Positions 32,101 to 43,180 of a stretch of 64,000 nucleotides of DNA are shown piece after piece. A program made the position numbers and the translations under genes. Position 1 is the stretch's first letter. Every line of letters starts with the position of its first letter. Source of the DNA: Lucifuga dentata (Eukaryota; Chordata; Actinopteri; Ophidiiformes; Bythitidae); contig VXCM01000117.1 in the NCBI GenBank assembly GCA_014773175.1, positions 1 to 64,000 on the forward strand, in the 5' to 3' direction. The notes below the pieces were generated by a model that was not told where the DNA came from, made no database searches, and saw only the letters and a program-made list of their open reading frames with translations.

Positions 32101-33485
32101 AAGGAACTTCAGGAGGGAACCATGTAGTTCCTAATTCAGTTAACTCTGGATAAAGCAGTTCCTAATTCATTTCTGGAATTTAGGCCTAAAATCACACGCA
32201 AATACAATATCGGATCATTTTGAATGAAACAGTGAAAAATCTGTAACAAAAAAAACGAAAAAAAAAAACACATCAGTTTGGAGAGACAAAATGTTTCACC
32301 TATAAATGACGATACAAGGTTCAGTTTAAAAATCTTTCTGTCTCAATTTGGAGGATTTCCATGCTTTCAGGTCATTTGAAGGATTACACTCTCCTCTATG
32401 CTACACTCCTCCAAAACAAGGCTGTTACAAGCTTTATAGCCAGCAACAGAACATTTTATCTCATGTTGAATATAAAATCTGAAGCCTACAGCTGACAAAA
32501 TGGAATTACTGACATAAAATACAAGAACTTCAAAATTGTACCACCTTCAGCATATATAAAGTACTTACTTTCCACCCCTGAACACCTTATAAATCAAATA
32601 CAATCAGACTTCCACTATTGATAAAGAGAAGCAATGGTAAAGCCATGATCTGATTCTTGTTTTTGCATCTTGCATTCTGCAGATCGAGGTTATGGTACCT
32701 GTGAGGTGGACTGGTCAAAAGCCAACTACTCCACTATCTACAAGTCATACATCATCTCCATCCTCATCTTCTGCTTTTTCATCCCTGTGACAATCATGTT
32801 CTTCTCCTATGTGTCCATTATCAACACAGTGAAAAGCACTAACGCCATGTCAGCTGACGGTTTCCTCACTGACAGACAAAGGAAGGTGGAGAGAGATGTC
32901 ACAAGGGTAAGTGAAGAGGAAGAAGATTTCGTTTAGGAGGATTTGGTTGTGAACTCTTAAAAGTTCTCTGTCAGTAATAAAGCTCCTCTCACATTATTCC
33001 ACTTCTGACAATTGCTCCCTCATGTTCCTCTCTAGATCTCCATTGTAATCTGCATGGCTTTCATCATGGCCTGGTCACCATATGCAGTGGTGTCTATGTG
33101 GTCTGCCTGGGGATTCCATGTGCCAAGCACAACCAGCGTCATCACCCGCCTCTTTGCCAAGTCAGCCAGCTTTTATAACCCACTCATCTATTTTGGCATG
33201 AGCTCCAAATTTTGCAAGGACATCTCTGTACTGCTGCCCTGCACACGCAAGAAGAGGGATGTGGTACGTCTCCAGCACTTTAAAAACATCAAGCCCAAGG
33301 CTGAAGCTGCACCTGCGCCCGCATCACTTCCTGTCCTCAAGCCGGAGGATAAATACACTGAAGCAGAGCTGAATCGACCAAATCATGACAGAGACTTAAA
33401 GGTCAACAGCCCTCCTCAAACTCTGCCGTCTGACCCACAGGAAGTCGTCCACATCGACATACCCTCACATGCAGTACTGGTGTGA
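26118..33485 (+). CDS. Non-visual opsin, neuropsin/peropsin-related (6 exons)
   Basis: Exons: 26118-26256, 27226-27431, 30002-30101, 31120-31224, 32683-32906, 33036-33485. They sum to 1224 nt (407 residues), with phases consistent. This is a seven-helix retinal-binding receptor of the plasma membrane. Landmarks: glycosylation sequon N21-L-S; FGNS with N54 in helix 1; NLAISD with D82 in helix 2; disulfide cysteines C114 and C190; WSPY at 271-274 in helix 6; retinal Schiff-base lysine K300 in LFAKSASFYNPLIY; NP at 306-307. A cysteine (C327) after helix 8 could be lipidated, and the C-terminus ends AVLV. Odd features: Asp117 at the place of rhodopsin Glu113, Asp184 at the place of Glu181, and T-R-Y at 138-140 instead of D/E-R-Y. 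It resembles OPN5 (SPYAVVS.WSA.G) and peropsin. It is probably one of the fish opn6-opn9 group, but I cannot name the paralog. The start is the first ATG of the open exon. Confidence 0.9.
26790..27195. repeat. Low-complexity TATAA / TATGC tracts in opsin intron 1
   Basis: A (TAATA)n-like run at about 26808-26852 is followed by a SINE-type 3' end piece at 26866-26938 (ACTGGGATAGGCTCCAGCAC ... GAAAATGGATGGAT). A degenerate CTATGCTATACTA array then spans about 27040-27195 and ends just before exon 2. Confidence 0.75.
27432..30001. other. Opsin intron 2, no gene
   Basis: About 2.6 kb. Nothing coding is recognised. It contains an (AAAAT)n-like run at about 29630-29672 and a short CCCTAA triplet run at 29337-29353. 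Confidence 0.5.
31268..32580. mobile_element. hAT-like nonautonomous element in opsin intron 4
   Basis: The left end CAGTGGTGGAAGAAATACTC, with ACTTTACTTAAGTAGAAGTAC, and the right end AAAGTACTTACTTTCCACCCCTG form the terminal pair typical of abundant fish hAT-like repeats. No transposase frame is present and no clear 8-base target duplication was found. The element fills about 1.3 kb of the 1.46-kb intron. Confidence 0.65.
31556..31835. repeat. Roughly 90-base direct repeat in opsin intron 4
   Basis: CATAACATCTATGAATTTCA begins near 31557 and again near 31750. Both copies continue through GTTATAACAGTTT to TTTTATGGGCTT with a few differences. They are about 193 bases apart, inside the hAT-like element. 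Confidence 0.8.
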
Positions 33486-33640
33486 CAGACTCTGAGGACA
33501 GACTGGCTCTGTTTCCATTTCATTTTAACCAAAACTTCAAGTACAAAGGGGAGACTGGGAGTACTTTTGTATTTTTGGTCTTACCCATATTAAAAAAAAA
33601 ACAAACTGTGTGTTTGACGTTATCAATAAATATTTCCCTG
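33486..33640 (+). other. Opsin 3' UTR with poly(A) signal
   Basis: AATAAA at 33625-33630 is the first good signal after the stop codon, about 140 bases downstream. Confidence 0.55.
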
Positions 33641-35260
33641 ATTCTAAATGGGATTTCACATGTTTAAGAGTTTTCATTAACTTTCTACAGTTCCATTCAT
33701 CCAGTCAGATTTCAAATTCCTAATCTGGCTGCAACAAAATTATGCAGAATTGTCTTATAACATTGTATTTTAATGCAAATCTACCAGCTATTTCCTGGGA
33801 ATTACATTTTCTAAACATACCACACATAAATGAACACACCAAACAAAAACTGGAACACTAACCTTTATCTAGTCCTCTTCTTTTCTTCTTTTTCTTTTCT
33901 TTGCCCCAGATGGATGCATTCACTTCAGTCTTATGATTCTATCTCTGAGTTGATGTAATCATGTTATGAGCAAACACTTCTCCTTTGAATTAAATTCCAG
34001 TTAGTTTGAAGTACGGGCCCAGGCTTGTATATTCAGAAACAGAAACTGAGAAGTCAAAGGCTTTCAAGTAAGTAAATTATATTTAGAGGTTTCTATTAAC
34101 AATATCAAAATCTGTTTATGGATAACTAAACCATAGCATTGGGGGCAAGTAGAGCCCGCAGTATGCTTCATCTGACTTGGTTGAAGACTATGTAGGAAAG
34201 CAAGCATATACCTTTTTCAGAATGCCCAGACTGGAAGGTGGAATGAAACGCTGCTGTTATAGTGAAGGGGAGGAGGTGGAGTGTGTGTGGCTGTGTGTCT
34301 TTGTCTTTGTAATCTCAGTGCAATTATTCATATTATTGAGGATAATGACACACAGAGGGAAGGGTTTGTTAACAGGAATTCTGTGTATTTTTGCAATCTC
34401 CACTTGATTATAAATGGGGATAACGGTGCACAGTTTCTTTTCTCTCCTCAGAGCTTAGACAGTGACAGAAAGGAAAAAGAGAGCTAGAGAGACAAATTAA
34501 ACACCTCCCACTTTCCTACCTGTCCACACCTGGTCTGTATGACGTGAGCGTGCCACTTCATACCATCTGAATATCTGACTGATAAAGTATATGAGGACTT
34601 AAGTACATGCTTAAGTTACCTAATATACAGAACTGTCACTGCATCCAGTGTGGATGAGGAACATCTGGAAACATGAAACTACCCTAAACCCAACTGAAGT
34701 ATCATGATGAAACATAATTTGGCCATTTCTGTTTCATCTTATTCAGCCCACATTCAGCAGAAGATGCTAACCTGCATCTCCAAAGTACCATGCGTAAATT
34801 TCAGTCCCCATGCAATACTGCATCCTCACATTGCTCATCTTAGCAGCAGATTGGAGAAACTGTTTGTCTTCAGGGGAAGGAAAGCTGGCTCTATTTTACA
34901 GAAAACTGTGAAATCTCCTCCTCTGCTCCTTGTGAATTAGGCCAATTCAGCTTTGCTGACAAGCTTTCAAACTAATGACACTACTGAAAGAAAAATGAGC
35001 AACCCTGAAACGGCTCCTAATTTTTCCAGCAATATCAATGGGTAAATTATACTTTGGGCATTAAAATGTAATCTAAAAAGTTCCTGCTGTGATTTCTGCA
35101 TTTGCAAAGAGTATAATCACAAACACAATGAGCTCTTTAACCAGAGTCCTTAAGACTTTAAATCAAAATAGTAGGCAGCTTCAACATAAGCATCCGTAGT
35201 CCATAACAGCACAATATGCCAAATTAGTAGACCTCTACAGTTACACAAGGGTGCTATAGG
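33641..35260. other. Intergenic between opsin and vitrin
   Basis: No supported gene. Short open frames near 34177-34487 and 34704-34940 show no domain. Confidence 0.4.
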
Positions 35261-35262
<2 letters not shown>

Positions 35263-35302
<40 letters not shown>

Positions 35303-35354
35303 GGGGAGATGAAGGGGTGTGAAGACTCATGTAATGTGTGTCACAACAGCAGGC

Positions 35355-35405
<51 letters not shown>

Positions 35406-35411
35406 ACACAC
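35263..35411. repeat. GT tract followed by CA tract
   Basis: (GT)n at 35263-35300 and (CA)n at about 35357-35411 on the same strand, about 57 bases apart. They can pair as an inverted repeat. Confidence 0.9.
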
Positions 35412-35689
35412 TGACAGGATGTGATTTAAGTGTATGTTGGTGTTGATTGGTTTAATTGGTGGCAGGCTGCTAGAGGAGGAGTGATTGTGGTGGTGTGAGG
35501 ACACACACACACACGTGGAGAATTTGGAGAATCAACAGTTTACCAGAAACATCCTAAATGTGCAATATTAGTCTTACAAGAGCTGCTTTAAGTGCCAACC
35601 CGGAGCCCTTAACACACCCTGGTTATGTTTAAACGCGAAACAGAAAAAAGTTCTGTCCCTAAAGTAACTTGTCAAACACACAAAAAGAT

Positions 35690-36021
35690 GCTTGCGCTGG
35701 AATGCCAGCCTCTTGCATCTTCTCCTGAGGCTCCAGGTTCCTGCTCCGCTGCTTGGCTGGAGCCCTGTGAGCCTGGAGTGGGACGGGCGAAGGGGGACTC
35801 TGGCCCCGTCCCGTCCTCCGCTTTTAATGAGCGCTGCCATCATACAGGACTGAGTCCAGGTGAAACAGATCCCTGCTTGATCCTTCACACTCACACACAC
35901 ACACACCTGATGCTCCAAACTGCTTCTCAATGAAAGAGGACGGATTGTGAAAACGCGAAGGGAATTATTTCTTTAAAAAAAACAAAAAAAACAAAACCTG
36001 AAGGATTATTTGCACTCTCAG
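35690..36021 (+). promoter_or_regulatory. vit: Probable vit promoter and noncoding first exon
   Basis: A GC-richer block (35700-35830, with GGGACGGGCGAAGGGG) precedes a stretch ending in CTCTCAG followed by GTAAGTTTT at 36022, a strong splice donor. The next good acceptor before the vit ATG ends at 43131 (TTTCTCCATCAG). This predicts a noncoding exon ending at 36021, joined to 43132-43214, with a 7.1-kb intron. The transcription start is unknown. The region resembles a gene start, but no transcript evidence is available. Confidence 0.4.
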
Positions 36022-37167
36022 GTAAGTTTTCCTTTATTTTTTCCGCTGAATGTGTTTTGTGAGCAGATGGAAGACGTTGGAATATGAAGGTGAGGCTGCG
36101 TGTTTGCTGTTGCGCGTCTTGTGAATTAAATCCATTCTGCGTGATATCCTGCGTGATTTGATGGTCGTTGCGTTCAAGCACATTTTTTCCTGCTTAAAAT
36201 ACTTTCAAAATGAAATATCTTTACGAATTTTTAATCTGCATTACATGGAGTTTTCACGAATTATGAACTTTTCTGGGAATTTATGGCTCCGATTATGTGC
36301 GGACGTGGGCTGCCAAAACCACATTGTTGCTTATTTCAGTGATTATTTTCAGTTATTTCTGCTATTCATTTGAGTTTTTTTCCTTTACCAAACATCTTAT
36401 ATCCTTCCATAAACTGAGTTTCAGCACTGATCATTCAACCTGCATTACTTTTCTAAAATCTGTGGAAATTCAACAAGCTTTTATTTTTCTAAAGCCCAAG
36501 CCTCTATTTTGAAAACACACACGTCTTTTGCCATTAATTTTAATTCCTTGCTCATCATCTTTGACATTTCTGTGTATATTATTCTTACATTTCTGTTTTG
36601 AGTATGTTTGAAGGAACTGATTAAGCACAGGTGGTCTATACAATATGTCCAGCAGCAGACTACAAGCTTTGACTTGCTCTGGAGACAGTGCCAAGAATTA
36701 AACTCATTCAATCTGTGCTGTGCTTCATAAACAAATAGTGCCCCAGCAGCTGGTACAGTATGAAATGCAAAACTCTGTGAAATAACCTTGTAGAGACATG
36801 TTGGCTTTCCTCTGCCTCTGATCTCTCCTATGGTTCTTAGCTGGCTTGTTGCTACAGCACTTGGCACGTCCAACCTGCTTCCAGTACATTTCTGACATCT
36901 GGGAAAGCTACGATTTAATACTACCTGGTGCTTTCTCTGGTACTGAGTGTTTGTAAGTTATGTGTCATCAATGCTATGACTCAAGAACACTGTTTAAAAA
37001 AAAAAAAAAAAAAAANAAAAAAAAAAAAAAAAAAAGGCTCAGTCCAATCTGGTGCCCACCCTCCTTCCATTTATTTTGACTTGTCTCTGGATTCAATGGC
37101 CACCCCAGAACAGGAATGTGGCTGTTGCTGAAATGGAGTTAGGCTGTACAGTCTTTGTGTTTTGGAT

Positions 37168-37772
37168 TTAAAGGACCATACTACTCATTTTGAATGTTTG
37201 AGCTAATATATTCAATTTTCATACACGTTAGGTTACTAACAATCATTTCCCAAAGCATACTACTGGAACGATGAGTTACAAAAAATGTTTTTCCTACCTT
37301 CCAGACCTCCAGTGGTTTCAGTTCGTTCTGGTACGCTATTAAAATCAACTTGTTGATACTTGAAATGTTCTTGGGATAAGTAATCCATCATGGTGAACCA
37401 CATGTATATTCAGGGTTTTTTTTTTTTTTTAAGTTTTGTAATTTTAGCATTTAAGCGCAATTTTAAAAAAAAGCGCAACTTGAATGTATGTCTTCACTGG
37501 GGAATATAGTCCCAAAAGAAGACCTGCATTTATCGAAAACTTTTAACGACCGTGACTTCATAATGCTGTGTAACTATTAGCAGGAGAAACATCGATTTTT
37601 AAGGTGGGTGTATCACTTGAATGTTTGATTTTGAAAGATTAAGAGATTTTGCAAAATGTCAGGAAAGCTGAAATATAGTTTTATGCTTTGGGAAATGATT
37701 GTCAGTAATATAACGTATGAATATTAAATATACTAGACTCAAATATGCAAAATTGGTGGTATGGTCCTTTAA
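37168..37772. mobile_element. Palindromic element family A, copy A4
   Basis: The best-preserved copy, 605 bases from TTAA to TTAA. It reads TTAAAGGACCATACTACTC on the left and GTATGGTCCTTTAA on the right. The arms are diverged inverted repeats of over 100 bases. There is no transposase. Confidence 0.8.
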
Positions 37773-40744
37773 AGTACAGACATCAGAGGTGGAATGTGTA
37801 ACTTTAATAAACAATACATCTTTGCATTACGAAAAATCACTGCTGCTGAATACAGTTAACATCTTCCTTCCTTCCTTCCTTTGATGTTTAGGGCAAGGAT
37901 ACTTTACTCTCATTCAGACTACCTGTATGGTGTCACAGGTGTGTGTGATCTATTCATGCTTTGTGCACCTATTGTGTGCTGGCCTTCAAAATAAGCACAG
38001 GCAACCACTGCCACCCTGTTTGCATTACAGCTAGTGAATCTTATCATTGGACACTTGCAGCACTCCTGTCAGAGCAAGTATCAGATATCTCCTGGTTACA
38101 TGTTTTAGCCTCCCAGTACAGCAAAGGGAAATACTCCCACAGGAGCTGAACTGTTTACATCCCCGCATCAGCCGACAGAGAAGCTTTGCTTTGTGCAAAA
38201 CAGCTTGAACGTGTCTAATCTTGGTAATGTTATGTGCATGTAATCCACCAGTGCGGTATTGTAGTACGAATGTTATCCCCAATTAAATCGTGCTTTAATT
38301 CCTCAAACTATGTGACCTGTCTGAACCGTTGAGTTTTGTAGAGAAGGACTGAGGCCCCCTTCCAGACAAGGAGCTTTCATCTTTTGCAGTGGCAGTGACA
38401 GTAACCGTTAGTGGCGTATACAGTTATTCTCAGGCAGTTATTCATGGGTAAATGTCAGCACAGAGGGGCTGGTTGATTTTTAGGGATATCCAGTTTGGAG
38501 AGGAATACAGCATGGTCGCACTAAAGAGGCAAACTGAAGCTGTTCTAACTGTGCGACCCATAGCTTATCTGCAGCTGAACACAGGTGTATGTAAAATATA
38601 CAACTAAACTGTATGTAGCCCCGCCCTGTTTGTGATTTATGGTGGCAAGCGGTGAGTCTGAAAGGCCTTGCATACCATGACATTCACCAGCTATCTGAGC
38701 AACGATAAGCTCACCCAGATCTTGGACTCTTTGTTTAGGTTTAATCCTTTCTATAGCTGAATGCTCAGAGATTGAGTCTCTGCAAGTCCCCTCAGGATGT
38801 ATTATCTACAGGAAACTCCCCACAGTGTTTGTCAAAGGATATCATTTGCTGCAGGAGGAGGCATTTATTGGCACACACCAGGGAAAACAGAATGAGTTGT
38901 AAATTTTCTGGCATTTGTTACTCATTCTGGTTCCTCTGCAAACAAATTAATGTCTCTCGGAAGGGAATTCATCAGAGGAATAGACAAAGAATCCTGTGGT
39001 ACTTGAAGGTACTTCATAGGAAACTAGGAAGTTCATATTTTCCTTTTGCTCATAGCTGTTAAGACAAATCAAACCTGTAGTTTGCTTTATTCACTGAGGC
39101 GTGTTGACTCACCTCTCTATACTGCAGCTCTGTCTTCTATAGATGCACAAATCTGTCCCAGCTTGTTCCCAGCCTCTGCCTTTTTCCCCGCAAGGACAAA
39201 CTGTAGAACTGATCTACCTGCCTGTCAAAGCACAACAGTATGGAAAAATCATGTCAATCTCATGAATGCCAGATTAAAAAAAAAAAAAAAAAAAAAGTAG
39301 AGCCACATTAGAATGTTAACATTTCTGTTCCATGTTAGTTTTTCCTTCCTTGATACATGATTTGTTTGCAATGTCTGTTTGCTACAAAGCTAACACCATT
39401 AGATAAGAAATCACACATTTAGTAACAAGAAGCATCTGATGCTGACTTTAAGTCTGAGCTACACTAGGCAGCTGTGTGTGTGTTGCCAGCTCCAAATGGC
39501 TGAAAGAGGTAACTGTGAAAAATTTGGACTTAAATAACCAGAAATCCTGTAAAATTACGTCAATACACATTACACAACACACTTATGTTTACCTGCCTGG
39601 CAGGTCTGTGATGACAGGAACCAAGGATTTAATGGGTGAGTCCAGCTTACTCTGGACAGAGCGCTTACTTGCTGCCGTTTAAGGAGACAGTTTGTCTTTC
39701 AGTCTTGACTTTTAGTGAGTCAATTCCTGGAATTCTTTTTGGCTTGATGGTTTAAGATGTTGTACTATGTAATTGTACCAATCCCAGTTTCCAGGCTGGG
39801 ACCTTGTTGATTTGGATTTCCTGTCTTTCTCCACTGCCTGCATATTCTCTCCAGAATATACGTGTGAGGTGGCAAATTCAACATGCAGGATTAATTTATT
39901 CTGAACACTTCCAGGCTGGACATGAGGTGAACAACTGCTTTGCAAAACTTCCCCAAGTTTTGAACATCACCTCCCATTCCAGAAGTTTCAAATTTGAGTT
40001 GGGGGAAGATCTTAAATAACAGAGAAATGAAAGCAGAACATGAATTATTCAGTTAAAGAGAGAGAGAGTTCAGTGCATGGTGGACAAATGGTTTGATGCT
40101 AAAATAACAGTCATTTCATTATGATTCACACACATAAGGAATGCAATATCCTGCAGCAAATCTCAGTGATATACAAAAAATACAATGTGTAGGTTTGTAT
40201 ATATTTTTACTATAAATTATTGTAGTAAAACCAGCGTGAATACTAGAGATCTGTTGTTGGGGATTATCGATTCATTTATAACTGCTGCAATAAAAGCTTC
40301 TGCCAGTAGGTTGTGCACCAGCCATAAGACAGCACAGTTTCGAAACATTTCAAAACTTTGGTTGTTTCAAGTGTTTAACTGTTTCAACGTTCTGAAATTG
40401 CCATTTATAGTAGTATATACATGCTCACACACGCATTCTCCAGCTAATTAACTGGATGGTGACACTTGCTTTAGACTGTGTATTGATGAATTTACTTAAA
40501 TGCTTTTCAGCATTTGTGCTAATTTATTAACCGTCCTCTCTGCTCCACTGTGGTTACATCCAGGAACTACCAAACAGAATCATCTGAGCTGCATTCCTTA
40601 AATGTAGGTATTTCAAGGGAATGCGCCAATTATGGCAGAAAGGGGAGGAAGGTGTTAAAATTACAATTTTAACTTAAAATAGCAATTTTAGCTGTGTTAA
40701 GACAGACCATTTTTAAAACAGATCAACCAACCATAACTGCCAGC

Positions 40745-40985
40745 CAACCTAGCATATTACGCTTTTAAAAAAATATTTTTTAGTGTGCTATATTAGGCAG
40801 TATGCACAATGCATCCAATAAGTCAAACCTAAAGGTCCTGAACTGCCCTGAAGGTTTTGTTTTTGATTAGGCCATTACTTCCTAAACATGGTGCTGTCAA
40901 CATATAAAACATTTGAATTTACCTGCCTACACACTTGGTTAGACACCCATGACGTATATGGCTAGCAAGGGGAAGGGTGTTTGGC
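40745..40985. mobile_element. Dispersed repeat family C, copy 2
   Basis: Aligns with 12066-12345: CATATTACGCTTTT, AAAGGTCCTGAACTGCCCT, TTTTGATTAG, ACATTTGAATTT and GTTAGACACCCATGA in the same order. The boundary is uncertain. Confidence 0.55.
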
Positions 40986-43180
40986 CATCATGTCTGCTCT
41001 CATTATAAAATACTATGGTTTGGCCCTTTTTGATTTGTAATTTTTTTTTTTTTGGATGCATCAAACATATTTTGCTTAAGAGTTGAATATTCTGTGCATT
41101 GAAGCATCACAGAGACTTCAAAATACACCCCTAAATGAAAATAGAAACATGGAAATCTGTGTAATGTGTGTTCTTTAAAAGCAATACCCNAAAAAAAAAA
41201 AAAAGGATTCCTATGGTTGAAAAGTGTCTGTACTAGACAAAATAGATGTATCTGAACATTAAAATGTAGCATTTTAATAGGAGTCTTCGGTATCGCTAAC
41301 ACTTATTCGACATTCGCATCACGCCACATTGCATCAGGTCTGATGCTGTTTAAGACGTCCCTGTATGATCATGTCCCCATTTGATCAAATTGAACCTGCC
41401 AGTGTGTGGTGGTACTGACAGACGAGGTTGCCCTCGTGGGTGGTACAGCATTCCACCCGTAACAAGGTGGCCTCAGTCATCACCTCCCTGTAAGGAGTTC
41501 TGCCCCACTGCCCTGGAACTCGGGTGGCTGTTGTATTTGGTGCCCGGCTCTCCTCCACCCTGAAGGAGACCGAGGACAGAAGCTAGGAGCTTTAAGAGTT
41601 TCTATGGTTCTCCCTCTCACACAGCAGGGTGGAGAGAATCTTATCTGACAGAAAAGCCTACTTACCCATTAACAGCAACACTATCATTATGATAACAGAA
41701 TCTCAATTTCTGGCATGAAGTCCTGGTGACCCACTTTTGTTCATGTTTGCACAGGCTTCCACACTGTTTTGTGTATGTTTGAATCTAAATAACAGACATG
41801 GGCAGTCATGTTTGTGCCTCATGTAAACAGTCATACATTTAAAAAAGAAAAAAACCTACTTGAAATGGATTCAACTTAATGTGGTTGTTGATGTCAAACA
41901 AAAAGCCAAATGATTGAACACAGAGTCCTAACAGATGATGTTACATCTGGGTGTTCTCTATAATTCTGTCTGACTCCATAGATATCATATTAGTGGTAGA
42001 AATCTCACATTTACAATTCTGTCTCCAAGCCCAGATGTTCTCTATGGAAAATTCTAGCGTTTGTTGCCATGGAGCTTCTGATAGACAAATTCTTTTAGTC
42101 TTTTGTTAAATTGGAACAGTCAAGTTTAACCCTGACACAAGCGAAACACAATCCTTTTTTGATCTTAATACAAGAGGGTGGCAGCTGACAGTATGATAGA
42201 TGAATGCTTGTAAAACTCGTGTTAGTTATGCATCATTCATTTATTTTGCTCTCATACAGAGTCAGCCTGTGGCGGAGACAAACAGCTCTGGCCTTTCATT
42301 AGGTTTCTTGGGGTCATTTTTCATTGGCTGGCTCTGATTTGGTTTTGTGAATTCTTCAATCTTTGTGTATTTTTATGCCAATGATGGTTGTGGATACTTC
42401 TGTTGTTCTTATAATATTTGAAAATGTACTTTTTTTGTCACAATGTGATATGTCCTTTATTGCTGTAAGTCCTACTACATATATTCCCAAAGGATCACTT
42501 TTGTCGGGTTAGAAATCCATCACAAAGCTCGCTACAGTCAAAGGAAGCTATCTGCAGATGGCTTCTCTCATACTAAAACAGATATAGAAGAGGGTTGCAT
42601 AGTATTTATTACTTACTGTCCTTTAAGTCTTAAACTTTAAAAGACAACTCAGAATACTTTACCCAAAGCCTTATTGTCCCATTTTTACCATCATGACAGT
42701 TTGAAATTTCATCGCTGGCTTCAGTTCAAAGCTGTAAATGCCCCAAAGTCTTTGAGAGAAAACCCTGGGACTGCTCCAAAAAGCAATTCAAACACTTCCT
42801 ATTTAAGCTGATGTCATCTGGGTTCAAATGTTAAAAAGCAAAACCTAGCCTAGGGTCCCAAAAAGGCTAAGGCCGGTGCTGCTCCCATATCCCATAAGGA
42901 CATTTTTTGTCTGGTTACACAGTCCACCAAGTCTGTCAGCTCTTTATTCAAAAAGCTCTGGAAAGTGTAGCTCGATGGCATAAGATTATTCTGTCTTGTT
43001 TCAAGCCAACACACCAAACAATTGTCATGCTCACGGTGTCGACTAAAGTACCAAGGTTACTGTCGGAGTGAGCGGGTTAACAGAAAATGTTGGAGAAGAA
43101 ACAAAACTGCTGGGTCTTCTTTCTCCATCAGGTTGGGAGTTTATACAAGGGCATCTTGCTGAACCAGAACACCAGCCATC

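Larger units (their letters stand above)
36022..43131. other. Probable vit intron 1
   Basis: No coding exon recognised in 7.1 kb. It contains an A-tract with an N at 37016, element A4 at 37168-37772, a poly-A run at about 39275-39296, repeat family C at 40745-40985, and an N beside an A-run at 41190. A GC-richer patch at 41380-41580 has an open frame of 60 codons but no domain. Confidence 0.4.

Noticed and set aside
35241..35510. Frames with CV or HT repeats
   Set aside because: They come from the GT and CA tracts and have no other content.
41381..41563. GC-richer 60-codon frame in the probable vit intron 1
   Set aside because: No known domain and no convincing splice sites on both sides.
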